Below the pieces are notes generated by a model. That model saw only the letters and a program-made list of their open reading frames with translations. It searched no databases and was not told where the DNA came from. A DNA stretch of 64,000 nucleotides from Cherax quadricarinatus (taxonomy: Eukaryota; Arthropoda; Malacostraca; Decapoda; Parastacidae): NCBI RefSeq assembly GCF_038502225.1, contig NW_027196456.1:1-64000 (forward strand). Reading direction: 5' to 3'. This document shows, one piece after another, positions 40,441 to 51,828 of this stretch (its first letter is position 1; each line of letters starts with the position of its first letter). The position numbers were made by a program, and so were the translations under genes.

Positions 40441-40973
40441 TTTGCTCCAATCCTTTACAGCCCTGCTGCCAAGACTAACTGTAGTATGATGCAAGTCATT
40501 AGTTTAGCTAGGCTAAATGCCACCTTGGCTCTGTTCAGTGTATTGTGTATACTAAAGTGTTTTCTAGATATTTAGTCCTGTCACCTCTGATGAGTTTAGC
40601 ATCTTGCCATGCCATAAAGTGTAAGTGTTTATCCTGATGAACTATGTATATGCTGGATCCTATAAGCAAATTGGTGTTCTTAAATTCTGGTGGTTAGATT
40701 GAAAGCTCGCCAGTGATGGCTGTGGCACAGAATGTTGGTGATCTGAATTCAGGAACACCAATATGCTGATAGGACCCCACAACACCAGCTATGTATGAGT
40801 AGTTCATCAGAATAAACATTGACACTAAGGTAGTGCAACATGGCTAGAATGCACTTTAATTAGTACACACACACTATTGAACTGAGCCAAGGTGGCATTG
40901 TAGCTTAGCTAAACCACTGGCTTACATCATACTACATAGTCTTCACAGTAGGGTTGTACAGGATTGAAGCAAA
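40441..40973. repeat. large imperfect inverted repeat
   Basis: Left arm from TTTGCTCCAATCCTTTACAG through AGTATGATGCAAG, AATGCCACCTTGGCTCTGTT, TCCTGATGAACTA and ATTGGTGTTC. The right arm is its degenerate complement, with AACACCAATATG, TAGTTCATCAGAATAAAC, AACTGAGCCAAGGTGGCATT, CTTACATCATACT and GGATTGAAGCAAA. Arms about 240-250 bases, centre about 40705. Family unknown. Confidence 0.82.
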
Positions 40974-41284
40974 CATGTCAGGTAGAACCCAGATGTCAGT
41001 TCAACAACATTGTCCAGGGTACCTCTTACCCAGAACTCCAATAATATATGCTTTGAAAATAAAATATCTATACTACTAAGCCTATTATAAACTACCTTGA
41101 TAAAAATTAATTTTACATGTCAGTGGTATTGTTATAGGAGAGAGGCAGGGGTCCAATGCCTTGGATAAAAGCATGTGTGTCTAGGAACTGCACTTGTGGT
41201 AAATACTGTGGGTAGCAAGGAAGGGAAGTTACCAAGACTGGAGTGTGGAGGAAGACTCACAGTTATAGCATTAAGGGAAACTTT

Positions 41285-41665
41285 GCCACAGGTGACTTCT
41301 TCAGTCCTAATACAGAAATGACTAAGAAAAAAACATATTTAGTGGGTGGAGACAGGTGACACACAGCATAGTGGATGTCACTTGCTGGCAGGCTTCTGTG
41401 GGATGGTGTTTGAGATTCCTATAAGCATTTTCATGCATGACTAGTCATCAATGGAAATGCTTAGAATCCTTCCTTAGAGCAATTGCAAACACCATCCCAA
41501 AGAAGTCTGGCAGGTTCAGCATCCCCAAGTATTTGGGAGTTAAAATGTTGACCAGACACAGTCATCAGGTAATTGCAGTGGGAACTTTCATATCACCTGT
41601 CTCCATTCACTGTGTGTTTTCCCTTCTTAGCTGTCTTTCAGGACTGAAGAAGCCACTCAAGACAG
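41285..41665. repeat. imperfect inverted repeat
   Basis: Left arm CAGGTGACTTCTTCAGTCCT, GCTGGCAGGCTTCTGTGGGA and TGGTGTTTGAGATTC; right arm GCAAACACCATCCCAAAGAA, GTCTGGCAGGTTCAGC and AGGACTGAAGAAGCCACTC. Centre about 41445. No coding signature. Confidence 0.8.
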
Positions 41666-42620
41666 TAGAAATGAAGAGGTAATTTGAGATGGTCAGTTCC
41701 TTAGTTTGAAGCAAATGCTAAGCAACTGGAGATAATGTCACAGATGAGTGTGGCTCACTGGTAGAAGTAGGTCATGCATGACCTACATCCACTAGGGACC
41801 CACACCTCACTTCTGCTTTAGGCTAAATGACTGACCACCCTCAAAACTGCCTCTCCACTTGTCTCCAGTGCTATATTCATCTGTATTCAACAGAAAAGGC
41901 CTGTTGCCTAGGCAAAACATTTACATAATGAAGATAACTAAATGTTGCACATGCATCTTAGTCATCAAATGTTATAACTGTACATGTGTCTTCCACATAT
42001 TATTGGTATTACCATACCTTGTACAACTAAGACTGGAGTGTTATTCAAACCTCTAGAATTATTCTCTTAGCCCAAACTCATTCTTCTATCCTAAACAGGG
42101 TAGATAATTAGGCCAAATTTGAGCCTTTCCAGAGCCTAATAAATACATAGGACATTAACATTTTCAGTGGAGGAACTCATAATCCTCAAGTAACCATACA
42201 GCCCTAAGTCTCTCACAAGCGGAATGAGGAGCCAAGATGTAAAACAGTGTAGCTCAAGACCTAGCAGTTTGTTTCCCAATCATTTAGATTTCACTTGTAA
42301 GTAGGAATAATGACCGAACTTGCTTTTGTTAATTCATAAAAAACTATTAAAGATATGGCAAAAGTCACAAGAGTAAAAAGGTCTTAGAATAGACCACTCT
42401 ATAACATGCTAGAAGCACATTCAAATCCCTTTAATATTTTGATGAACAAATGCTAAAAAGCTAAATGTTTTCATAAAGACAAAGAAACAAGTTGCAGAAC
42501 AATTAGGACATTATTTTGGAATACACATGCCAAGAGCATCTTCATAAAGTTAGATTGACGTGCCACCCATGAATCGATGTTAACAAAAATGTACAATATA
42601 CGTACACTAAACTCTTCAAA
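41666..42620. other. unassigned
   Basis: No feature recognised. 41885-41945 has a weak Penelope-like phrase (GGCAAAACATTTACATAATG ... ATGTTGCACATGC). Confidence 0.4.
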
Positions 42621-42621
42621 A

Positions 42622-42765
42622 GAGGTTGATGCAGGTGAGGGGCTTTTTTTCATCCAAGGAATGAAACTTGAATGCCTTCCTTTTCCTCAGTGGCTGTATG
42701 ACTCGTATGGGTTTTACCCTCCATGAATGTAATAATTACATTCATGGGGAATGGTAAACCCATAG
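42622..42765 (+). repeat. degenerate SINE-B joined to an inverted repeat
   Basis: 42625-42716 follows SINE-B (GGTGAGGGGCT, TTGAATGCCTTCCTTTTCC, GGCTGTATGACTCGTATGGG). The sequence then folds back: ATGGGTTTTACCCTCCATGAATGTAAT-type left arm (from about 42707) against ATTACATTCATGGGGAATGG to about 42763. Confidence 0.7.
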
Positions 42766-43081
42766 GGGTTACACATCACCTGGGAAATAGAAAGCAATCA
42801 TATTTGATCGGGGAGGGGGGGTTTATCCAATTAATTTGATTATTTAAGAGCTTCCCTGCATCAAATAGCCTCCCTTGATGGGATTAATACTTTAGAGGCC
42901 TTCAAGCAATGATGGCCTTACCAAAATCACAGGTGAAAGAGACCATATGGATTAGATGAGAGATTTCCTAATCAATGCACAAATAACCCACACATAGGAT
43001 AGAGGAGCTTATGACGTTTCAGTCCAACTTGGACCATTACAAAGTCACGCTCTTAATATTGGTACAATTACCAACAATATG

Positions 43082-43525
43082 TTAAGTAAAAGGACACAAG
43101 TGCAACTAATGTGACATTTTACTGTGGCAACGTTTTGCTCTCCAGGAGCTTTGTCAAGCTGTTACTCCTGGAGAGTGAAATGTTGCCACAATAAGAGATA
43201 AGATAAGATAAGATAAGATTTCGTTCAGATTTTTAACCCCGGAGGGTTAGCCACCCAGGATAACCCAAGAAAGTCAGTGCGTCATCGAAGACTGTCTAAC
43301 TTATTTCCATTGGGGTCCTTAATCTTGTCCCCCAGGATGCGACCCACACCAGTCGACTAACACCCAGGTACCTATTTGCTGCTAGGTGAACAGGACAACA
43401 GGTGTAAGGAAACTTGTCGAAATGTTTCCACCCGCCGGGAATCGAACCCGGGCCCTCCGTGTGTGAAGCGGGAGCTTTAGCCACCAGGCCTGTCGCATTA
43501 GTTGCACTTGTGTCCTTTTACTTAA
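43082..43525. repeat. palindromic element bounded by TTAA, carrying a SINE
   Basis: Left arm TTAAGTAAAAGGACACAAGT, GCAACTAATGTGACATTTTA, CTGTGGCAACGTTTTGCTCT, CCAGGAGCTTTG; right arm CTCCTGGAGAGTGAAATGTT, GCCACAATAA, then after the SINE GCATTAGTTGCACTTGTGTC, CTTTTACTTAA. About 145 bp without the SINE. A single arm recurs at about 59130-59195. The sequence just left (42970-43060, GACGTTTCAGTCCAACTTGG) is like 35.2 kb. Confidence 0.85.
43194..43493 (-). mobile_element. tRNA-Val-derived SINE (family 1) with (GATAA)n tail
   Basis: Minus strand: GGTGGCTAAAGCTCCCGCTT with CACACACGG (CCGC/ACGG anticodon arm, anticodon CAC), GGGTTCGATTCCCGG (B-box), GGTACCTGGGTGTTAGTCGA, GGGTCGCATCCTGGGG, a body with TAACCCTCCGGGGTTAAAAA, and a CTTATCTTATCTTATC tail. 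Confidence 0.88.
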
Positions 43526-43545
43526 TGTAAAGTCACACTAACAGA

Positions 43546-45536
43546 AAGGAGAGAAGCCAATATATATATACAGTATATGCAAGCTGGCAGTGATGGGACA
43601 AGAGAGATGTATTATCTCATTGTTTGTGTTAATGCTATTCAAACACTGTAGAAACTTTGATGATTAAGTTTCTCTGTCATGTTCTGTTTATAATGTGTTA
43701 GGTTTTAGAATGCCTGAAAATGCTCTGCATAAGCAGGGGTTTTCCATGTATACTATTAAATGTCATCCAATTTTGTAAACTTATGTATCATGTGGTAATA
43801 AAGTATTATTATCATCAGACCTGAGTTTCACTGTTTTTGATCTATATGTAGTGTGTGTGTGAGAAATGACAATCCATATAGAAAGTTACACAGTTTCTGA
43901 CTATAAATCACAATGTGACAGTTGTAGACAACTGGCATACTGAGGATCACAGTTGGCACCTTGAAAAGCTTCCTATAATATACAAAAATATACCTAGTTT
44001 GAATAATCCTACCCTAATCCCTGGTGCAGTAGGTAATACACTGGCCTCTTAGTCATTGGACTGCTTTGCCATGAGTTCCAGCCCTCCATGTGGTGTTTTA
44101 TTTACACAATTTACACTTACCAATTAATGAAGATTCTAGCTGTGCTTTATCAGTAGAGGAGCCAGGATGACCAGTGACACATCTAGTGGCAAAACTGACA
44201 TATTCTACCTGTTGCAGACTTTGCTGACATATTGAAGTGCTAACATTTTCAACCTTTAAGTAGTTCCTTTTTCCTGCCCTTTCCTCTCACTTCTTCCAGA
44301 AATATGTACACATTATTTCTTTTGATTGATTGATATGGTGAGTCCTCAAGGTATTTGATTATCTGAAATACAAAACCAGCATCAGAAATCTGTTTGAACT
44401 TGAATACAAAGTTATTTCTAATTGGTTCAGACTTTTGAAATATCCTGTCACTGAGCCAAGAAAATAGAATTACTCTCCCCTTCCTCAGATCAAACCTAAT
44501 TACACCTCTACTAAATATTTTACATAAAGAAGGTCCCAGCTAATACAGCAGGTTAGGTTCTGGGCTACTCATAGTGTAAACATGTTAGCAGGCATATTTT
44601 TTACTTCCCTTTCCACCTGATCACTGGACTATTAATAGTTCACCATTTATACACTATAAGTTGGATTGAGAAAAATGCTTAAAACCACTCTGTTACAAAA
44701 AATGCGATTCTAAAAGCTTAGAGATCTCCAGTGAATACTAGAAAGGACTGCCCTTCTAGCATCCAGCCTATTACTGGGTTTTTGTAACAAGTAGTCAGTA
44801 TCCTTGTCCAATTATCCATTAGAATTCAGTATAATTCAATAGTGCTTCAGGATTACAACTGGTAGGATACTAACTAGAGAAAATAAAAGTTAATAAATTT
44901 ATTAGTCATTAAGTTGTCTAGGCGTATATCAAATTAAATTAAATTAATAATAATCACAGTAATCAAAATAATATTAATCACTTCTCTCGAGTACAGTATT
45001 ATTGTGCTGAAAGCACATATCGCATTTATAATTCTTAAGTACTGTCTGGTACATTAACATTTAATAAAATATTACAAATATGTACAAGTGTGTGTGTGTG
45101 TGTGTAAGTGCTCTAAGTAGTTCGCTATGTCTCACGACTCGACTAGACTTAAACAAGTGACTGACAAAGACCTCAAATAAACTAACTTCTTGACCAACTG
45201 GCAATCAGAACAGTCTGCTTGAACAACAAAGAGAATGCTAAGCCCAATAGCAATATAACAAGCAACTGCGACACAGAATCAGGAACAAGGAGATAATATA
45301 ACGACACTAAGTAGGGACCATCAGCAGATCCTCCACAAAAGTCACAAAACTCCCATACTACTGAATCTAAGTTCAGCATAAGAAAATACCCGACTGTGAT
45401 AATACACAGATACCAGGAGAAGTTAGGTCAGAAGCTACAGCTCAGGACCTGAGTTGCTCAGAGTGTCTAAGAGACACACAACCTCAGTACAACGTCGAAA
45501 ATCACTAAGTCTATACAATGTTCTGTGAACAGAGTT
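43546..45536. other. unassigned intergenic DNA
   Basis: About 2 kb with no coding potential and no recognised repeat except a short (GT)n at about 45090-45106. Confidence 0.5.
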
Positions 45537-45547
45537 CTACAGAACTA

Positions 45548-45710
45548 CCCCTCAAGGAAGGTTCCTTGATGTTGGTGAGGGGCTCTTGATTTAGGGAATT
45601 GGATCTGTGCTCCAGTTCCCCGAATTAAGCCTGAATGCCTTCCACATCCCCCCCCCAGGCGCTGTATAATCCTCCGGGTTTAGCGCTTCCCCCTTGATTA
45701 TAATAATAAT
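45548..45710 (+). mobile_element. SINE-B, full-length copy with 11-bp target duplication
   Basis: 163 bp: starts CCCTCAAGGAAGGTTCCTTG, then GGTGAGGGGCTCTTGATTTA, CTGTGCTCCAGTTCCCCG, GCCTGAATGCCTTCCACATC, a C-run, GGCGCTGTATAATCCTCCGG, TTAGCGCTTCCCCCTTG and ATTATAATAATAAT. Flanked by CTACAGAACTA (45537-45547 and 45711-45721). No clear A/B boxes are seen, so the origin is uncertain. Confidence 0.9.
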
Positions 45711-45721
45711 CTACAGAACTA

Positions 45722-46266
45722 ACAAGAATAATGAGACAGACAATCTGTCCAACCACCAAGAGAGTCTAGACCAGACTGAATACTTCAGGCGAGGTGAGGA
45801 CACCCCCCCCCTCGATCACGTGATAGCTCCGTGGACAGCTGCAGCTCAGAAACAGAAGCCGGCAGTCTAACGAGCCACAAGCGATAATTACAGTAGTTAG
45901 ACAATCAAGACTTGAACTGAGCACATGTTACATCCTACCTAACAAAATTTAACTAAGTCAAATAATAATAATATAAAGCAATATATTTACGATTTAGCTA
46001 TTATCGCAAATATAAGCAATATAAAATTATATGAAAAGATAATAATTATATATATACATAATAATCATTGCAACCCATTCAGGGGTTGCAACACACTCCA
46101 ATTGAACTATTTTTTATCCTATTACAGAATATGCACTTTAAAATATCATGAGTTAGTTTTAGCATTAATAGTATAAGGCTGTTTTTTCCTCAGATTTCTT
46201 AAATGTTTGAACATCTTTTATAGCACATTTTATCAAAACTCTTCTAACCTTCCATGAAAACTATAT
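45722..46266. other. unassigned intergenic DNA
   Basis: Nothing recognised; AT-rich towards the right. Confidence 0.45.
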
Positions 46267-46440
46267 ATACATGTAATAGTAATAATATCTTTATTTACTA
46301 CAAGTACATGTACAAGGCATACAGTCCTAGCTGACATCAATGACATACTACTACAGAAAGCCGCTTGTTATACTGAACATTTTGGGCAAATTAGATCAGT
46401 GTCCCAGGATGCGACCCACACTAGTCGACTAACACCCACT
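46267..46440 (-). mobile_element. SINE family 1, 3' half
   Basis: Minus-strand match to 4165-4400: GGGTGTTAGTCGACTAGTGT, GGGTCGCATCCTGGGACAC, CTTGTACATGTACTTGTAGT and AAATAAAGATATTATTAC. The tRNA part is missing and it abuts a pogo-type 3' end. Confidence 0.82.
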
Positions 46441-46557
46441 GGAACAAATTAATGGCATTTCATTTTAATTTAAATGAGGAAAATTGATTTGATATACTAG
46501 CAAAATGAGTTACAAGCTGGGTTACAGAATGGATTAAACTCGTAAGTTAAGGTACCA
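46441..46557 (+). mobile_element. pogo-type family 2, 3' end fragment
   Basis: Matches the last 120 bases of the 19482-21533 element, with the Tigger insertion site empty (GATTTGATATACTAGCAAAA) and ending CGTAAGTTAAGGTACCACT. Confidence 0.82.
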
Positions 46558-46589
46558 CTACTATTTTTTATGCTGAATAAGAATATACA

Positions 46590-47379
46590 CTTAAAAGGGT
46601 AAAATCAGATCATTTTTAGCATCATACAAGGCACAGAAAGTACTGGAGAAGGCACTATTGTTAGTACAAGTGCTGAAGATAGTAGAGCGACAGAAAAACA
46701 TGCACCAGTAGGGAATGCAGTCATGCAAAACCAAGGCAAACAGAAATCAGACCTATGTAAATTCTATGCATTAGGTATCTGAAGGCATGGAAAAATAGAC
46801 CACTCTCTGGAAAATCTTTCAGCTCCTTCCCCAAACATCTTGCTCCTGGGGGGATTTCAACCTAAGGCACCTAAAATGGAGGAATGTAGCAAATAATGCT
46901 GTAGCAGAGATAACCCCAGGAGGCAGCTCAGATGAAAACTCGCACACACACACACACAAACACACACGAGCTTTTAAAAATCTGCAGCAAATTCACCTTA
47001 CACCAGTAAATAATAAAGCCAACAAGATTGGAGAATACACTGGACCTCATCTTCACTAACAATGATCTGATACGAAATATTACCATATAAAAAGCAATAT
47101 ACTCAGATCACAACATAATAGAGGTTCAGACATGTATGTGTGGGGCCCCAGACCTACAAAATATGATTAGTCACGAGGGAACCTTCACCAAATTCAACTT
47201 CAATAACAAAAACATAAGGTGGAACCAAGTCAACCAGGTCCTAAATGATATAAACTGGGAAGATATCCTAAGCAACAGGGATCTAAACCTATGTCTAGAA
47301 CAAATTTACTTTATGGCACTCGAGGTATACTCAAGGCATATTCCATTTAGAAAGAGAAGATGTAAACTAGAAAAAGAAA
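46590..47379 (+). pseudogene. old LINE, endonuclease domain remnants
   Basis: Degenerate endonuclease text (LLLGGFQ-like at about 46850, then NTLDLIFTNNDLIRNI at about 47030 and SDHNIIEVQTC), followed by the linker MCGAPDLQNMISHEGTFTKF to RHIPFRKRRCKLEKE (47136-47379). A (CA)n expansion lies at 46945. The LINE continues at 47994-48270 and 51829-53470. Confidence 0.78.
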
Positions 47380-47981
47380 TGACTCAAGAAATCGTAATGA
47401 CACGATTGCAAATAAACCATACCCCCGGCCGGGATTGAACCCGCGGTCATAGAGTCTCAAAACTCCAGCCCGTCGCGTTAGCCACTAGACCAGCTAGCCA
47501 CAATAAGATTCATCCAACTAGGTATATTTCTACACCATAGGAAAGTTAGCACAGGCACCTCTGTGACCACAAATGCAAGTTTTTACAGACGAACCTCCAG
47601 CTAGCGTGGCCGTGACGAACTCTAGCTCAAGTCCCTTCACTGCCGTCAACATGACTCAAGAAATCGTAATGACACGATTGCAAATAAACCATACCCCCGG
47701 CCGGGATTGAACCCGCGGTCATAGAGTCTCAAAACTCCAGCCCCTCGCGTTAGCCACTAGACCAGCTAGCCACAATAAGATTCATCCAACTAGGTATATT
47801 TCTACACCATAGGAAAGTTGTGCATTTGTGGTCACAGAGGTGCCTGTGCTAACTTTCCTATGGTGTAGAAATATACCTAGTTGGATGAATCTTATTGTGG
47901 CTAGCTGGTCTAGTGGCTAACGCGACGGGCTGGAGTTTTGAGACTATGACCGCGGGTTCAATCCCGGCCGGGGGTATGGTT
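47380..47981. repeat. 602-bp composite: tandem plus inverted tRNA-like repeat with 12-bp target duplication
   Basis: Two direct copies (47380-47650 and 47651-47818) of a unit of about 270 bp beginning TGACTCAAGAAATCGTAATG, then an inverted copy (47820-47981). Each copy holds a tRNA-like segment (minus strand for the first two): GGTCTAGTGGCTAACGCGAC (A-box-like) and GCGGGTTCAATCCCGGCC (B-box). TAGAAAAAGAAA flanks the whole block (47368-47379 and 47982-47993). The LINE frame reads straight across when the block is removed. Confidence 0.88.
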
Positions 47982-48270
47982 TAGAAAAAGAAAGGCGCTC
48001 CCTCAACAGGCGAATTTAAAGAATAACAGAGCGGCCAATGTATCTGTAATACGAAGGGAGGCACTGGTCAGAGTAATAGCAAAAACTGAACTTAATCTAA
48101 AGGAATCTTACAGGAGTCAAGAAACACTGAAAGAACTAAAAGCCATAAATGAAATTGAATGAAACTCAAAATATTTCTTTTCTTATGCCAAATCTAAGTT
48201 GAGAACAACATCCAGTATTGGACCCCCTACCTAGACGAGATGGGTCCTAAACAGATGACAGCAAGAAAAT
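47982..48270 (+). pseudogene. old LINE, linker between insertions
   Basis: Continues the LINE frame with ERRSLNRR, VIRREALVRVIAKTELNLKE, SYRSQETLKELKAINEIE and KYFFSYAKSKLRTTSSIG, up to MTARK, where the second LINE is inserted. Stops and small shifts are present. Confidence 0.75.
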
Positions 48271-51200
48271 TTGTATTTTTATATTACTAGTTTATACCTA
48301 GTTGTACTTTAGTTCATTCCAGCACAACACATAGACAACATCAACTTCATTATGTGTAGTAGTGACTATACTCTATATGACCAAAATACTCTAGCTATAT
48401 ACTTATCCAAGCTTCCCACCACTACAGATATCAGTACCAGAACTCAACACATAACTCAGGATATAAATAACCATAATTTAAACCTAGAAGATGATTGATC
48501 ACGTTGACCCTGATCTAAACCTCCATAATCTGACACCCAATCAAAACCTATTGGAAAGTAACTGTCTTCATTACACAGCATCACAAGCCAGCACTATCCT
48601 AAACAATGCTAAAAGCCTATCAGTACTTAACTACAACATCAGGTCCTTAAGCAAACACTATGATGACCTCCTGGCACTCCTTGAATCACTAAAGACACCC
48701 TTCTCCTGCATTATTCTTACTGAGACCTGGCTTAAGCAGGACACAATAGATATCTACCCTCTACCAGGATACACAGCAATTCATAACTGCAGACCAAACC
48801 AAGTTGGGGGTGGTATTGCAATCTATTACTCTAACCAATTATCTTGTATTAGTACCACTTGCTTTAGTGATGAATATGGGGAATACATTTTTGCTAATTT
48901 TACTGTAAAAAACCTTAAGACACCTATAACAATCGGTGCCATTTACCGGATACCTCACACAAACATCCCAAATTTCAGTGAGAAATTCAAGTCACTAATA
49001 ACAAACAGACAAATGAATAAGCACCACCTTCTCTTAGCTGGAGACTTCAACATCAACCTTGGCTTAATAGATGATCAGCCTGTAACTGATTTCATCAACA
49101 ATAAGAACAACACACTTCTCATACCAACAATAACTAAACCAACCAGGCTCACTGAGACAAGTGCAACCATAATAGACCACATATGGACCAATATACTAGC
49201 CCCCCTTAAATCAGGGATAATCACAGATAGCACTACAGACCACTACCCTACCTTCCTCCTGACAAACATTAATAAACCACCACTTGAAAACAACAAAGTC
49301 TCATTTAGACTCCATGACGAGGCCTCAATAAGGAAGTTCACAACTGACCTAGAGATTGTTGACTGGCCTACAGAATTCTCCAAGGCCAATGGTATTGATG
49401 ACTGGACAGACATTTTTCTTAACAAATTACTTAGACTATACAACAAACATTGTTCTATAAAAACGAAACAGATCACAAACAAACGGCTTGGTTGCCCATG
49501 GCTAACCAGCACCATTCTGAAATCCATTGACAAGAAACACCAATATGAAAAGCAATGTAGACAGGGCTTAATACACAAAGATATTCTTAAACACTTCATC
49601 AGTTCTCACCAAAGTAATAAAGAAAGCCAAACAACTATACTACTCCAGTAGATTCACAGACACTAGAGGAGATATAAAAAAGACCTGGAAAACACTCTCT
49701 CAGATTCTAGGGACCCACAAACTGAAAAAAAACAAGAATATTGTCCTAACTAAACCTAATGAAACACCACTACATCCCACTGACACAGCTAACAAGATAA
49801 ATGACTTCTTCTCAACCATAGGATTTAATCTCGCCAATAAAATCCCACATACTAGTGCCCATGCCGGGGACTACCTAGATGGGAATTTCCCAAATTCCTT
49901 CTATCTTGCACCAACTGAGCCCTCAGAAGTCACCGAGATTATAAAGTCACTTAAAAACAACTCAGGGAATCTGTCTAATGTCCCATCATTACTGTACAAG
50001 CGAGCGGCCCATATCCTTTCGCATGCTATTTCATTACTTTTTAACAAGTCACTAGAAACTAGCACCTTCCCGAAACTACTCAAGATGGCAAGGGTTACAC
50101 CAATACATAAAGGTGGTGACCCTACAGACTTAAACAACAATAGGCCAATATCAAACTTACCATTGCTATCCAAAATCTTTGAGAAACTCGTGCACAGGAG
50201 ACTATATTCATTTATAACAGCACAAAACATACTCAACCCCTGCCAATTTGGATTTAGGAAAAATAAAAGCACTAATGATGCAATCATAAAAATGCTAGAT
50301 CTGCTTTACACAGCATTGGAAAATAAGGAATATCCACTAGGAATTTTTATTGACCTAAGAAAAGCTTTTGACACAGTAGACCACAACATCCTACTCCACA
50401 AACTTGACCATTACGGTATAAGAGGCCATGCGCTTATTTTAAATCTTACCTTACTAATAGGTATCAGTATGTTACCATTAAAGACACAGCATCAACAACA
50501 CGGCCACTTGATACTGGAGTTCCGCAGGGAAGTGTCCTTGGTCCCCTGCTCTTCCTCATATACATCAATGATCTTCCAAACGTATCCCAACACATGAAAC
50601 CCATTCTCTTTGCTGACGACACGACTTATGTCATCTCTCACCCTAATCTTGCCACCCTCAACACCATTGTTAACGAGGAGCTGATCAAAATATCGACTTG
50701 GATGACAGCCAATAAACTTACGCTTAACACTGACAAAACCTACTATATTATGTTTGGTAGCAGAGCAGGAGATGCACAAATTAACATTAAGATCGACAAC
50801 ACTCTAATTACCAGACATAATGAGGGCAAATTCCTAGGCCTATACCTTGACAACAACCTGAATTTCAGCACCCATATCCAACACATAACCAAAAAAGTAT
50901 CCAAAACAGTTGGGATCCTCTCCAAGATACGATACTACGTGCCGCAAAATGCCCTTCTCACACTATACCACTCACTTATTTATCCATACCTCACCTATGC
51001 TATTTGTGCTTGGGGATCAACTGCAGCAACACACCTAAAGCCAATAATAACCCAACAAAAAGCTGCAGTAAGAATAATCACTAAATCCCATCCCTGGCAA
51101 CACCCCTCCACTCTTCATAGATCTAAACTTACTCCCTGTTCAGTACATCCACACTTACTACTGTGCAATCTACATCTACAGGACTTTAAACTCCAATATC

Positions 51201-51828
51201 AACCTTGACCTAAAACGCTTTCTTGATAGTTGTGACAGAACCCACAGGCATAACAACAGACACAAACATCTCTACGACATTCCCCGTGTCCGACTAAACC
51301 TTTACAAAAATTCAATGTATGTCAAAGGCCCTAAAATCTGGAACACCCTACCTAAGAACTCTAGAACTGCAGACACATTCATCACCTTCAAAACTACCAT
51401 TAGAAAACATCTTATCTCCCTGATAAACCCCATCAACTAACTACACGAATACCACCTGGTGGTTCACACTTTCACTCACCCATTTGACCATAAACAAAAA
51501 TATTAATCTCAATCTTAAAATAATGAATCCTATGATACTCCAATACTGAAACTATGTACTGTGCCAAAACAAAAGCATTCACATTGCTAAACTCACAAAC
51601 TAGTATTTAGTCACTTAGCCATAATACCAACTTACCTCATAATTTGTAATATTTTAAAATAAAGAATTAAACTAAGTCTGCCCGAAATGCCTAGCCATGC
51701 TAGGCGTTCTAGTGGTACACTCTGTAATCATTATTTAACTACATGTAAACCACACAACAACCAAATTCTGTAAATTCAACATTGTAATCTTTATAGAGAA
51801 TAAACTTTGAATTTGAATTTGAATTTGA
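48271..51828 (+). mobile_element. CR1/L2-group LINE nested in the older LINE
   Basis: About 3.56 kb, from TTGTATTTTTATATTACTAG to a (TTTGAA)n tail. Upstream of it the host LINE reads PYLDEMGPKQMTARK and downstream it resumes MSELLKSQYDSAFSE, so the insertion is clean. Confidence 0.82.
48491..51208 (+). pseudogene. LINE endonuclease/RT ORF with frame breaks
   Basis: 48491-49651 (386 residues) is an APE-type endonuclease: LNYNIRSLSKHYDDLLALLE, ILTETWLKQD, GGGIAIYY, IGAIYRIPH, LAGDFNINLGL, TIIDHIWTN and TDHYPTFLL. RT follows after a frame break: NRPISNLPLLSKIFEKLVHR (50085 on), CQFGFRKNKSTNDA, FIDLRKAFDTVDHNILL, a frameshift just before the PQGSVLGPLLFLIYINDLP block, ILFADDTTYVISHP (50594 on), LGLYLDNNLNFSTHI and LYHSLIYPYLTYAICAWGS. 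Two or three frame breaks, otherwise complete. No ORF1 is visible. Confidence 0.85.

Noticed and set aside
41437..41682. 81-codon frame MTSHQWKCLESFLRAIANTI
   Set aside because: Formed by one arm of the inverted repeat at 41285-41665; no family resemblance.
43300..43490. Functional tRNA genes at the SINE heads (also 4400-4460, 47880-47970, 61130-61190 and 62830-62890)
   Set aside because: Only A/B-box and part of the cloverleaf remain, and they are joined to a conserved SINE body and tail.
40300..45536. A second host gene downstream of CPSF3
   Set aside because: No exon-like conserved coding segment with splice borders could be found in this stretch.
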